A stretch of 64,000 nucleotides of DNA from Flammulina velutipes (GCA_011800155.1 CM022377.1:868001-932000); one strand, 5' to 3'; positions 22,936 to 34,143 are shown, counted from the stretch's first letter. Numbers and translations: made by a program. Notes: generated from the sequence alone by a model not told the origin.

Positions 22936-25356
22936 ATGATCTTCCTCTCTCTCTTTTTGTCGTTCGTTTATCTTGTTTCTTCTCAGAGCCCCTGTTCGAA
23001 TTCCGACGATGCTGATTATGACTACGTCGTGGTTGGGAGCGGTCCGTTCTTCGTTTGTGTTAGCTTTCGCTTCCTGAATTCAAGAAACAGGTGCTGGTGG
23101 AGGACCCGTTGCTGCTCGCCTAGCCGAGGCAGGATATTCCGGTATGTGAGCACTTCACCTCCAATCATTTGCGCCTTACCTCTCGACCCAGTGTTGGTCG
23201 TCGACGTTGGACATGATGTCAATAACTATAATACTACCATTCCCTTGTACTTCGTTCGGTCCGTGGAAGGTACAGATTTTCTTCTCTTCCAAGTTGCCTA
23301 TCTCATGACTCTATTTACTCCAGACCCGGCCCTTGAACTGGCTTATACCCTCGATGAATACCCGCCGGATTTCAAATATCAGAAGAATGACGCCTGGTAC
23401 CCTCGGGCAAGGGCACTGGGAGGCTCGACGGTATTACCTTTCTTCTATCTCTTCTGTTATGGCTGTTGAAAGAACCCATAGATTCACAATGCTATGATCA
23501 ACATCATAGCTGAGACGCGTTCCGATTTTGACGGTATAGCCGCGACCTTCAATGACCCAACTTGGTCCCGAGACAACATGCAAGAGTACTTCAAGAAGAT
23601 CGAACATTTGAACTATCCGGTCTTGAATGGAGACCACGGTCTCGACGGATGGCTCAATACGAACCTCAACCCAGTCCTTGCCGTTCTAAATCCCATGTTT
23701 CTTGGTACGCTCTACTCTACCCTCAAATCCTACCATTGCCTGACCATGACATTGACACCCAGATCTCCAAATCCTCGATTTCGTCGTATCAGTAACAGCC
23801 TCCGGCCTCCCCGTGCTCGACCTCAATAGTCTTGCTGGGGACGCCGCTGTCGGTGTCACCATGCCCAGCTTTACGATCACGCCGAACCACACGCGTTCTT
23901 CGATCCGTGACCGCCTGGTGGACGTTGAGGGGACCACGGCATCGGGTGGTCGGCTCTCCCTGCAGCTCGATACGCTAGCGACCAAGGTCCTTACCTGCAC
24001 CCAAGAAGACGGGAGTCTGAAGGCATACGGTGTGGAGATCGCGCCTGACGCAACGTTGCCTGTCGCGAGCAATTTCAAAGGAAAGCAGGATTTGGAGACG
24101 CGTGTGGTTACGGCGAAGAGGGAAGTCATCATTAGTGCCGGGGCGTTCCAGAGCCCTCAGCTGTTGATGGTAAGGCGGTTTGGTTCGTGCATGCTGTAGA
24201 CGGAGCTGATACCAATGATGTTCTAGCTGTCCGGGATCGGAGACCGTGAACAGCTCGAAGAGTTCGGGATTGAGTCTTTGGTGCATCTTCCTGGTGTTGG
24301 GAGGAATATGCAAGGTATGTTCTCTTTCTCTCTTCAAGCCTGAAGTCTGACTCAATGTAGACCACGATGAGATTTCTGTCATCTGGCGGATGAAGCAGAA
24401 CTACTCTCTGTTTGACGGGTGCACGATGCTGTCGGACCGAGAGCAAGATCCTTGCCTTGAGTACTACCTCCAAGGCCACGACAACCTCTACTCGTTCGGT
24501 GGGGCTATTAGTGCTATAACGGCCAAGTCCCGGGCAGAGTACACTGAACCGGACATGCTCACGTATTGGAACCCAGCCTACTTTGAGGGTTTCGTGCGAG
24601 GTTCGTCGAACGATTCAAGTGGATTGTCAATAGTACCTCATCCTCGTCCTCATCGCTAGGTTTTGGACAGGGCGTTGTGGACTTTCCCAACTCAGTGACC
24701 GCTGTGCATCTAAAAGCCCACCCGTCGTCGAAGGGTACCGTTCGGCTGACAGGCGCCCACCCGCAGGACGTACTTGATATCCAGAAGAACCACTTCCAGG
24801 ACGCGAATGGCCCGAGAGACGTGGAGGATCTCCGGAATGCGATCAAGAGGTCTAGGGCGATTATGAAGTCGTTGCCTGTGGTGTTGCATGTCGACGAGGA
24901 GGTCTTCCCTGGGAGTGAGTATGCGAGTGATGAGCAGATTGATGAGCATATTTATAAGAATATCTTCGGTGTGTTTCTTTTTCTTTCTATTTTTGCTCCT
25001 CCGAGTCCCTTCACGGGTGAACTGACGTTAATGTGGGGTAGGTCATCATATTTGCTGTACCAATGCCATGGGCCCGGAGGATGGTAAGTCGGTTCGAAAG
25101 CTTGCGTTTGATGAGGTGGCTCATAAGATTGCGCTAGATGAGTACGCGGTTCTGGATGGTGATTTCCGAGTGAGGGGTGTTGCGGGTCTGCGTGTCGTGG
25201 ATGCGAGTTCTTGGGCGGTCGTACCCGGCTACTTCGTGACAACGCCGTTCTATATGGTGAGTCATGCATACTTTATGGTGGAGAACGGTACTTATGTTGA
25301 CTTCGATATAGGCAGCGGAGAAGGCTGCTGATTCTATCATAGCAGATGCACAATAG
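22936..25356 (+). CDS. Secreted GMC oxidoreductase (aryl-alcohol-oxidase-like)
   Basis: About eleven exons give one frame of roughly 600 residues. Signal peptide MIFLSLFLSFVYLVSSQ; FAD-binding DYDYVVVGSGAGGGPVAARLAEAGYSVLVVD; GMC signature 1 near ARALGGSTIHNAMI; signature 2 near ISAGAFQSPQLLMLSGIGDREQL; C-terminal VAGLRVVDASS..EKAADSII. First catalytic His is probable in GHHICCTNAMG. The usual second His/Asn position falls in VPGYFVTTPFYM, where an aromatic residue stands instead; this occurs in a known clade of basidiomycete GMC proteins but makes alcohol-oxidase chemistry uncertain. Known of the family: extracellular flavoproteins that oxidise alcohols or sugars and can supply hydrogen peroxide. 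Substrate unknown. Confidence 0.9.
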
Positions 25357-25574
25357 TGATACCAATCTGTGTCGTTCGTAGAAATCAACACCTGTACTTC
25401 ATGAAGAGTTGCCACTCTTTCCGTTGTGTTCTGTGTCCGGTTTCCATTGTGGTACAGCTTGCTGGGATCACAGGCATGTCATGATCGTTCAAGCGCCGGC
25501 GCCTCTAATCCTCTACAGATGGGCTGGGGTATCTCGATCAGCTCTCCCAATTTTCGCTTGAACGTAGAGAGTAA

Positions 25575-26411
25575 ACATGTGAATTGACTGGATAATGCCA
25601 CAGAATTGACGGGGCCGGAATGTCCGTTTAGTTGCTTTACCTGCACACCCGAGATTCCGTCCTATATCCGTACTGGTCGTCAGACCCCGAAATAATCCTA
25701 TTGCCGTCGTGCGACAGCGCCACAGAGCGAACGGATCCAACGTGCCCGGTAAGAAGCATCAACTGTTCGCCTGTCGTCGCATTCCACAACTGGACCAATT
25801 TATCTCTAAGACCAGCCGCGATTTGGGTACCGTCACCAGATAACGCCACAGAAAAGACCTGAATTTGTCCTCGCAGACAAAGCAGCTCTACTCCTGAAGC
25901 ATCCCACATCCGTACTAACCTACTATCTTCAGAGCCAGAAGCAACTCCAGTAGAACAACTTGAAATGGAATTGACCATAGATGTATGACCAGAGAACTGT
26001 GCCAACTGTTCACCAGTCTCTATGTCCCACAATCGCACAAGGCCGCTGCCGTCGCCAGAGATGATACGGTCTCCGTCTGGAGATATGGCTATGGAATAGA
26101 TGAGAGCCCGTCCCGGGAAAGGAGCCTTCAAGTGTAACTGCCTGAGCTGCTCTCCTGTCGTTGCGTCCCACACCCATATATATTCGGACGACCGACACGC
26201 TGACACAATCCGGGTGCCATTGCGGGTTATTGCCACTGATTTGACACTGTCGGGATGGATCAGTACCCTCAACGTCGACCTGAATCTACATCCCACAACT
26301 GGACAGACCGATCTCCTGAACTCGACGCGATGCGAGTGCCATCGTTAGACAGTGCAACAAATAACACTCTGCGAGTTTGGCCATCTAGTTCCCTCGAATG
26401 TTGTCCCAAAG
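25575..26411 (-). pseudogene. WD40-repeat fragment related to the NLR WD40 domain
   Basis: The minus strand carries about five WD40 units (IWVWDATTGEQLRQL, VRLWDIETGEQLAQF, VRMWDASGVELL, VQLWNATTGEQLMLLTGH) that match, in order and at DNA level, the NLR gene at about 39100-39900. The frame breaks near 26255, where the SGRQLRTLG equivalent reads SGRR-stop after loss of one base, and again near 25655 where VRVWD is replaced by a shifted frame, while similarity to the DNA continues to about 25580. There is no NACHT domain or start. Inference: a truncated duplicate of an NLR C-terminal domain, on the opposite strand and 13 kb from its relative. Confidence 0.75.
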
Positions 26412-26888
26412 TTCCACCGAATGTTTATGAGCTTGAAGCGGAAAATAAATACCGACGTTCTTCGCCACGGAGAGCCCAGCGTCATGGGTGAATGACCACT
26501 GATATCCACACCCGCCATCCATTTGGCCACGATTTATGGGGAGATAGAACAAGTACTGAGCACTACACATCGAGGTCGAATTGTTCATTCATTGATTATG
26601 TCTGCATTAGTGTAAAGTAGAGATAGTTCTGAAACTGAAATCAAAGGTCAGCGTGTTATGATTCAATAGAGGACTTGCTGTAGCCATTCGTGTCGGTGTT
26701 TCTTCGCCATAGACGCCACACATCATGCAGGGCGGAAGCTAGTCGTATTATCTGCGGATCGGTTAACGCTTAGAAACGAATAAGCGTATATGAAGTCTAG
26801 ATGTTGCTTTTCAACTCCTCACTTCCGCCGTTGAAATTGAGTAGCGGACGCGCACGACACAAAGACGAGTCGTTTCGTCCGATATTCT
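26412..26888. other. Intergenic
   Basis: About 480 bases between the WD40 fragment and a small candidate gene. No feature seen. Confidence 0.4.
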
Positions 26889-27233
26889 CTAAAGATGGTC
26901 CAGCGGCGAAGAAATAGTTAGCCCTATAACGAGTAACATCGAAGTAGCCATAGTCAATGTCGACGTCGTGGTCAAAGCGCGTTCGACGTTCTCGGATCCG
27001 GACATGACCGAAACATTCCCACGAGTAGGCACGTGGTACAATGTGGCCATATTGCGCCACCCCACTGTGATCCTTAAGAAATCGGTTGTTTCGTGGATCC
27101 GTATGCCATCCGAGTCCGAAGATTCGATGTTCGCCCTGATTCTGTCTTGGAATGGTATACCTCCGAGGACAACATGCTAGTACTTGACGACTCACGGAAA
27201 TTCATCTGATATCTGTCGTCTCTCTACGCTCAT
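26889..27233 (-). CDS. Candidate small protein with one hydrophobic segment
   Basis: A two-exon model (27233-27196 and 27135-26889) gives 285 nt, 94 residues: MSVERRQISDEFP, then NIESSDSDGIRIHETTDF and a hydrophobic C-terminal stretch MATSMLLVIGLTISS. The GTGAGT donor is good; the acceptor was chosen for phase. A longer ORF in another frame covers the same bases (26797-27195) and could be the real one. No family recognised; evidence is only composition and splice signals. Confidence 0.25.
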
Positions 27234-27856
27234 GACACGGAAGATGATGCCCAAATATCATGAATGTTGTGCTGATTTGCTTGAGATTTCTCCATTTTCA
27301 AGTGCCTTGGCTACTGTGGAGCCGTGGCATCCGAGACTGATCCATCTAATCTGCCAAAGGTCCCCGATCGCTGAGATTTGCGCCACAGTACAATTCACTC
27401 TTTGGGGATACCACATATGCCCACCATCAAGAGACGACGCACATGATCTATGATACGACGACCGGCTGGAAACGATTCATTTCCTGTGAGTCTTCCGCTG
27501 TAACTGAGGTGGCGGACTAACTTTTCGTTGTCTTCGGCGAGTGTCGCCTAGGAGCTAGCGCTATATGTGGCCGTTATCAGAGACAGTCTCATGATGATGC
27601 ATTGGGGGTCTCATAACCTTCGTCACGGATGAAATGAAAAGGGGAATGCAATGAATGTGGCGAGCATGCAGCTATACAGCGCTGTATACACGACTTGACA
27701 CCATCCGTGGCGGGTCTGCTTGTCGATTAAATCCACGCCGCTCGCAATTATCAAAAAGGAGTGATTGGTCTAGAAAGATGGTAGCGTGGGAGCGGGCGTT
27801 TTACTTCCGGTTACGTAATACTAATAAAAGCGGGGCTTCGAGACTTCTGTTGGTCG
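27234..27856. other. Intergenic
   Basis: About 620 bases. The ORF that starts at 27655 runs through this stretch in a frame that lacks any recognisable domain. Nothing supported. Confidence 0.4.
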
Positions 27857-28240
27857 TTGCCTCTGTTCCACCAGCGACCTCTGCGGCCCATGCATCTGCT
27901 CATCCCAGTGCACTGTGCGACATCCTGCGCCTTCTCAGTGCTTTCATTAGCACTTGTTGGTCTCTTTCTTGTCTTTGTATGGGCCTACAAGTTCCAGCAC
28001 AGCGGCAAGCTGTCTCTCGGAGGCGTCCTCACTTGGGAGAGCCTGCCAGACGGCGCTCGCTCGCTATCGCGCGGCTTTTCACTCAAACGACAGCCATGCG
28101 ACTCAAAGATACCAATAGAGATGGTCGAGTCCCAACGTCGTGTGTATCATTCCAGTTCCCGTCCCTGTGCACCCTTTCTCACGCTTGGACCTCAGGCTTT
28201 TCGTACGACTCGCAGCCTCCAGTATCCATGGCTAAAATGA
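27857..28240 (+). CDS. Hypothetical protein with a transmembrane helix, gene end unresolved
   Basis: The frame MPLFHQRPLRPMHLLIP.. contains a strong membrane segment (SVLSLALVGLFLVFVWAYKF) followed by a soluble part (GGVLTWESLPDGARSLSRGF). A second ATG at 27893 may be the start. Splice-like signals near 28140 and 28254 and an Ala/Thr/Pro-rich frame ending TLWSVY near 28538 suggest further exons, but I could not fix one phase-consistent model. No family recognised. It lies just left of the transposon insertion at 28727. Confidence 0.35.
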   Translation: MPLFHQRPLRPMHLLIPVHCATSCAFSVLSLALVGLFLVFVWAYKFQHSGKLSLGGVLTWESLPDGARSLSRGFSLKRQPCDSKIPIEMVESQRRVYHSSSRPCAPFLTLGPQAFRTTRSLQYPWLK

Positions 28241-28724
28241 TAATGTCCAGACATGTACGTTCTTTGCTCTGTGCATCCTTGCCAGCGCTCACAGTATCCC
28301 AGACCTTCCGACGTCCAGCCCCAAAGATCGCGCTACCGCCACCACCACCCCGGGCCGTCATACCACCGCCGCCGCGACGCACTCGCTCACTATCGCCTCC
28401 CCGGCAGCAGCGCGCACAGTCGTCGCCACGTCAGCCACCATCCACGATGGTGTGATCCATGTATATTCCCACGGAGATACGACAATCACGCAACACGCAC
28501 TTACACCCCACGATACTTTATGGTCCGTTTATTAGACACCGGCATAAGCAGAGTGCAGAGCTCGCCCGGAGTTGCAGGAGGAGGAGGAGGAGAGGAGGAG
28601 ATCCAGGACGAGAGCACCGCCCGCTGATTGCTGTATTCACCACGCCTTCTGGACTGTTGCTTTGATGTTTTTATCCTAAATTTATTCGCCAGTATGATAT
28701 GGACTTTCGGCTTTCATGTACATT

Positions 28725-28726
28725 TA
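28725..28726. repeat. TA target-site duplication, left
   Basis: TA dinucleotide immediately outside the left terminal inverted repeat; matched by TA at 31886-31887 on the right. Confidence 0.75.
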
Positions 28727-28752
28727 CTATCCCAGGGTAGGATTTGCAAAAC
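28727..28752 (+). repeat. Left terminal inverted repeat
   Basis: Outer end of the transposon. The core GGGTAGGATTTGCAAAA is repeated in tandem directly inside, at 28753-28769. Confidence 0.85.
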
Positions 28753-29194
28753 GGGTAGGATTTGCAAAATGCGATCTACTCGCTTTCCTCGCCTCATTTC
28801 CGCCCAAGTAACGCACGGAATATCATTATTATACTTGTATAATGTAGTCTGTATTTTTTAAATGACGGAATTTGAGCTACTTTCAGTGAAGGACCTCGAA
28901 AACTGACGAGAATTGATGAAACTGATGCTTTTAGACACTTGGTACGTTCACCTATGGGAATTAAATCTCACAAAATTCTGAGAGTAATATATATACTATA
29001 TAACACCTCCTGGACCTATCTCCGGGCCCATGAAAGATGTTGAGCTTCTGCATTTGAGGACAAAGCTCTGAGCGTGACATTGGGCAATGCCGCATCAGTG
29101 CCGATTTCAAACTCCGCTCTCTGTCGCGTTGAATGCTCGATCGCGTTTTGTTTACTTCTTCACGTTGACAGCGACAACCTTTTCTGCCTAGTGC

Positions 29195-30540
29195 ATGCCT
29201 AGCGCGCGCCAGAAGCGGGCAGCAGACCAAAATGAGCTTGAGGCCATTATTCAAGAAGGCTGTCAGCTTTTGGCGCGGCAGGCAGAAAATGGGGGCAAGC
29301 CCAATTACACCCAAGTGCATGCCGACCTCGAAGCACATCATAAGCGCTCTATATCTTATTCTACTCTTTATAAACGCGCTAAGGGAATGCATCTGTCCCG
29401 TCCTATCTCTCATGCTGAGCAGCAGCTCCTTTCACCTGTCCAGGAGTTCGTCCTCGTCGAATGGCTCGTTTACCTTTCCGACACCGGTCATCCTCTTAGC
29501 AAGCGAACCCTTCGAAAAAAGGCTGAACATTTATGTGGTCGCAAACCTGGCACTACCTGGACCCGCCAATTCCTCCTTCGCCATCCCGAAATCCAGCTTG
29601 GGAAGCCATCCGGCTTGGATCCTAAGCGCGGCCAGGCATTCAACCGGCCAACCGTCAAACACCACTTCGAGCTCCTTCTCAGTATCATCGAGAAGCACGG
29701 CATCCCAATTGAAAACATCTACAACATGGATGAGAAGGGTTGTCAGCGCGGGGGAGGGAGGAGGTCATCCGGTCGCAAGTACTTCATACCACGAGGAAAG
29801 CGGCCGAAGTACAAGACCAAGAGTGCAAATCTGGAGCTTATCACCATTGTCGAGTGTGTGGCAGCAGACGGCGGTAACATTTTGCCTGGCTTCATCTTTC
29901 CTGGCAAGGAGTTTTCGCCGGAATGGGGAGAGGTGGATCCAAAGATATGGTACGTCTGTGCATCTAATTCATAACATGTCGCGCTAACACTGATTGTAGC
30001 ATCTCAATGTCTGAGAATGGATGGACAGATGACTTCCTTTGCGAGGAGTGGTTCGAAAAGTCATTCATTCCCCAGGTCAAGGAGCGCAATACCTCTGGAA
30101 AGCCCATCCTCCTCATCTACGACGGTCATGGCTCCCATTCACAGCTCTCCATTATCCGCCTCGCTTGCGAACACGGCATCATCCTCTTCTGTCTCCCACC
30201 ACACACGACACACAAGCTCCAGCCTCTGGATGTTGGCGTATTTGGGCCGTTCTCGCGAGAATGGATCGAGCGCTGTGACGATATCACAGAAGAGCTGGGT
30301 CGTGAGATGCCTAAGGAGGATTTCGTCAAGGAGTACATGGCAATTCGGGGCCGTACGTTCAAGGAAACGACAGTTAGGAGTGCCTTTCGCAAGTCGGGGA
30401 TCTCTCCTCTCGACCCAACTGTCTTCACCGATGCCGACTTTGCTCCCAGTCTTGCGACATCGTATACGGACTCTGGACTACCACCAACATACCCGGATCA
30501 CCAGTCGTTCTCGGATGACGAGCACGGACTCGAGAACTTG

Positions 30541-30574
<34 letters not shown>

Positions 30575-31503
30575 TCTTCTTTGTCAATCACACGGACTCG
30601 ACACAATCAATGGGCGCTCCAAGTCAGCCAAACACAGAGAGGGTGGCCTCTCAATCACGAAACACAGCATCTGTTGCGCCAAGGGCATCATCGCAGCCTA
30701 CAACGACACTACGGCCCACGCCAATCCCGCCATCTCAGTTCTATGCAAAACATCCCCCTCGCCCATCTCGTAGCATTCTATCGCTCTCGTCACGTCCTCA
30801 CCATTCGCTTGCTGCTGCAAACAAGGAAAATGAGGTTTTGCGTCAGGAGAATATACGGCTGTGGAAGGAAAACGAAACGGTCTACACACACGCTCAGCTT
30901 GCTGGAGACGAAGTGAGAGGGATGAAGCGAAAGCTTAACGCGCGGGACAGTCGTGTGGCGAAGAAGCCGAAGGTCGTGACAGAGTCTCGCTGCCTGACCT
31001 CGGATCAACTTGTGGCGCAGTTTGAGGCGGATGAGCAGGTGCGGGAAGCAGAGCGGCAGAGGAAGGAAGCGGCGGAGCAGACCAAGAGAGCAGAGCAGGA
31101 AGCACGGGACCGAGCTCGCTCTGATCGTGATGCGACACATGTATTCACCGGTTCTCTTGCCTCCAAAGGTAAGGAGGATTTGAAGGATGTTGCGTCTTTT
31201 TTGCGTCTGGATATCACTGGCACCAAGAATGATATCCTTGAACGTATTAAGGCTCACTTTCAGTCTCATCCGGAGCTTTACGATGACCCACAATATGTGG
31301 CGCTCTTTCCCAGGAGAGGACGAGCACCTACAGCGCAGGACACCGTGGCAGGATCATCCACTCATACTCAGACTGCGCTACATATTGCCGATACTCACGC
31401 TAACCAGCCTGTTCGCCCGCTGGGACCTTCATTTCTTGCACCAATGCCTTATATTTACCATAATCCATCGTACTATAATAACCAGTATCCTCCACAGTTC
31501 TAA
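29195..31503 (+). CDS. pogo/Fot1-like transposase with CENP-B-type DNA-binding region and C-terminal SAP-like domain
   Basis: Exons 29195-29949 and 30000-31503 join to 2,259 nt, 752 residues. N terminus: helix-turn-helix Psq-like region then a CENP-B-type HTH (SKRTLRKKAEHLCGRKPGTT..WTRQFLLRHPEI). Catalytic DDE_1 domain: D179 in NIYNMDEKG, D292 in LIYDGHGSH, D328 in LQPLDVGVF; the D-35-D spacing is that of the pogo/Fot1 group. After the domain come ten GAC codons (poly-Asp), a coiled coil (about 480-520), a basic patch (KKPKVV), a charged helix (REAERQRKEAAEQ) and near residues 641-675 KEDLKDVASFLRLDITGTKN, which has the pattern of a SAP DNA-binding motif. All catalytic residues and the frame are intact. 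Cuts and pastes the element at TA sites. Confidence 0.92.
30541..30570 (+). repeat. (GAC)10 microsatellite
   Basis: Ten perfect GAC triplets inside the transposase gene, coding an uninterrupted aspartate run. Length variation here would not shift the frame. Confidence 0.9.
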
Positions 31504-31844
31504 ATCTTTGTAGATATTCCTTATTCCTGTATAATTCACCATCCATGTAATGTACATATCTTTTATTCAACTCGCAATTGTGCGCAACGAGCGCGCGTAG
31601 CATTGAACGACAGCGGCACCCCAATGCCGATGATTCAATCAAAACGGCTCTTCGGGTTGATGTGACGATTCGTGACCAGGGTTTTGCAAATCCTACCTTT
31701 TCGACCTCGTCGCACCGGCATTGACTTGGGTGTTTCTCCCTCTCTTATTATCCTATTGTTATGTAGTGGAAATTCATATTAGATAGGTATATGATATGTT
31801 CCGTCGTATCCGAGCCCAACCTGATGCCCTCAAAGAGAATCCGG

Positions 31845-31885
31845 AAGCGTTTTGCAAATTTTTTGCAAATCCTACCCAGCGATAG
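31845..31885 (-). repeat. Right terminal inverted repeat and subterminal repeat
   Basis: Right end of the transposon, inverted relative to the left. It holds the full repeat (31861-31885) and a partial second copy of the TTTGCAAA core just inside. TA at 31886-31887 completes the target duplication. Confidence 0.8.
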
Positions 31886-31887
31886 TA

Positions 31888-32207
31888 CCTGCTCTTTTGC
31901 AATTCATCTTTTCTTTTGGAGTTGGATGACGATAAGATAACGTTGCCAGGAGATTGACAGTTTCCATCATCTTTCACGTCATCTCAGGAGATGTGGCGTG
32001 AGATTTTGCTTAATGGTTGAAAGCGCTCCCCGAGTAAGTACCCGCGAGGTGACATCGTTGAGTTCAATTTACCTGTGCGTGCTAACTTGAGTGAGGGAGG
32101 GAAACTCGGTCTTGTGCACAAAAATATGTATCATCATTGTAAGTACACCGCGCTTTTCATTGATGATAACGAATTCTCATCTAAGGTGTGTTCTAAATCA
32201 CACAATG
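31888..32207. other. Short intergenic gap
   Basis: About 320 bases between the transposon and the 3' end of MFS copy B. No gene seen. Confidence 0.5.
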
Positions 32208-34143
32208 TCAGACAAGCTGCGTATGTTTTTGTCGAGCGATAATTGATCGCGCAATGGTGAAAAGGATTGCCCCGCATGTCACCAGAGAAGCGGCAAAGAC
32301 GATAGGCCTCCACCAGATGAACGAAGATGTTAGAAGGGCACCGGCAATGGGCGTTCCTACGATAATCTCCGTTAGCAAGTGTCTATGCGTTAGAACATCA
32401 GAAACCGCACCTATGAGACCACCGAAACCTAGGTAAAGACCGTCAGATTCAAGACTTTAACAAGAGAGAAAGGGTGCAAACCAGTGACAGTGAAGCAAAT
32501 CCCCATCCGCGCCCCAATCTCCGCATCAGTCTTCGCTAGAGACCCCACCATGGGAGCAAATATTCCAACATCTAAAAGACGGCATCAGACACCGTCTCCG
32601 CAGGAATCCAACAATCCTCACATGCACCACAAAATATTCCATAAAGAACTGCAAACATGAACGTCGTAGCAACGGTCTTCACAACTATAGTGCAAAAAAT
32701 GAGGATTGCACATATAGATACACATGTGATGGCGACGTTGAACACTCCAAGCTGCGGGACGAACACAGTTCCAAGGATACGCCCTATTACGGTTGCGCCG
32801 TTCATCACAGTCAGCTGTCAATGAGAAACGAGAATTGAGTCCCAAAGGCCAAAGCAGTTGCAGGGGAAGCAACGTACAACGTAGAAAGCGAGGTCTTCAT
32901 TGATGCCACGCTTCACAGCATTCAGCTGCAGAAAGAATAGAGGAAAGTATAGCCCCGCCAGAGTAAAGAATGTCCTATTCAATGTAACAAAGAGTCAGTA
33001 CACACACACAATCACCGTGCGATCTCAGAACGTACCCCAGTACAGTAGAAGTATACGCTGGTTCCCGGAAGAACTGGCGCAAATGCGCAACTAAGCTTCC
33101 TTCCTTTGGGGGACTCGGTGGCAGTCGCGTCCTCGTGAGAGAAATCGCGATAACTAATATGCCAAAATTGAATGCGGCGCTTGCGCGTACTCCGTTTGCG
33201 AACCCAACAGATCCGTGGAAGAGTTTGTTGAGCATAATGGGTTGGATGGCTCCGCCCAAGCCTGATCCCTTTGAGAGGTTTGTTAGGGAGTGAACTTTTA
33301 GGACAGCAAGAGTGAGACGTACTGATGCGACGAGGCCCATGGCGAATGCGCGTCGTCTGTGAAAGTAGTGCGATACTACAGCAATACCAGGAACGTACAT
33401 GAAGCCAATACCGAGACCACCACCTACTCCCTGTGCTAAGAGGACCTGCGCATCACATTAACTTCCAACATCAACACGCAAAATAATACTGACCTGATAA
33501 TATTGACCTGGTTGCGCCAAGGAGAGCATAAAGAGGCTAAAGATGAATAGCAACGCGCCGCCTATCATAAGATGATAACTGCTTCCTGTTAGCAGGAGTT
33601 TCCCGTGTCGACAACGCGGACTTACAAGTAACCAACGTCATAGAGTCGTCCGCTGATTAGACCAACAGTCATAACGAGCATGAGTTGAATACTGCCGACC
33701 CAACTGTCCAGAGCGCTTAGTTTACTGGTTTGTCAGGATCTTCTTACAAATAACTCACCTCATTTCCGATGATGTATATTTGTCGGCCATGAATTCTCGC
33801 ACGTAATAGTCTAATCGATGGTGAACGAGGGCTTGACATGGGCGTCCGTAAAGCTAACCATTATACACCCCATACGAGTTGGTATACCTGCTTAAACGTG
33901 AGCCACTGCTTGGGAGGGGTCAATCGGGCTTACCCAAACGTGGAGAACTGGGAGAGCCACCTGATCGCGCGTTCAGCACATCAGAATGGGGACGGCAGGG
34001 GGCGGAGCTTACACGCCAAATACACAGAGCCAGGCTTGTCTTCCGCCTTCTGGGAACGGACCTATCGTCTGCTCTACAGTCGACGTAGGGCTGCTGGTAC
34101 ATTTTTCAGAGTCATGACTCCGTCGAGATGAAGTCGCCGACAT
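32208..34143 (-). CDS. MFS transporter, monocarboxylate-transporter-like (copy B)
   Basis: Paralog of the transporter at 12203-14188, on the opposite strand. It starts MSATSSRRSHDSEK, continues EQTIGPFPEGGRQAWLCVFG and keeps the exon borders of copy A throughout; the same donors and acceptors can be read, for example FGGLIG spliced to TPIAGALLTSSFIWW. Every exon I checked is open, ending RQKHTQLV and a stop at 32208-32210. Differences are substitutions (LTVMNGATVIGRILGTVFV against LAVLNGGTVIGRIMGTVFV). The function should match copy A: proton-coupled or facilitated uptake or export of a small carboxylate-like solute; substrate unknown. Inference: inverted dispersed duplication; both copies look functional. 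Confidence 0.85.

Larger units (their letters stand above)
28727..31885. mobile_element. pogo/Fot1-like DNA transposon (Tc1/mariner superfamily), apparently complete
   Basis: A 3,159-bp element bounded by terminal inverted repeats. Left end reads CTATCCCAGGGTAGGATT and the right end, read inward on the minus strand, CTATCGCTGGGTAGGATT; both continue TGCAAAA. Two mismatches occur in about 25 positions. TA stands directly outside both ends, the target-site duplication of Tc1/mariner elements. Inside lies one two-exon transposase gene with an intact frame and D-D-D catalytic triad. Subterminal copies of GTAGGATTTGCAAAA occur at 28754-28769 (left) and, inverted, near 31681-31697 and 31849-31872 (right). 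The intact ends and frame suggest recent activity; this is inference. Confidence 0.9.

Noticed and set aside
27655..28455. 266-codon plus-strand ORF
   Set aside because: Arg/Ser/Pro-rich composition without domain; it overlaps a frame with a clear membrane helix and looks like a shadow.
30017..30916. Second long ORF in the transposase region
   Set aside because: Other-frame shadow of exon 2 of the transposase.
32208..34143. MFS copy B as a decayed pseudogene
   Set aside because: All exons checked are open with the same splice sites as copy A.
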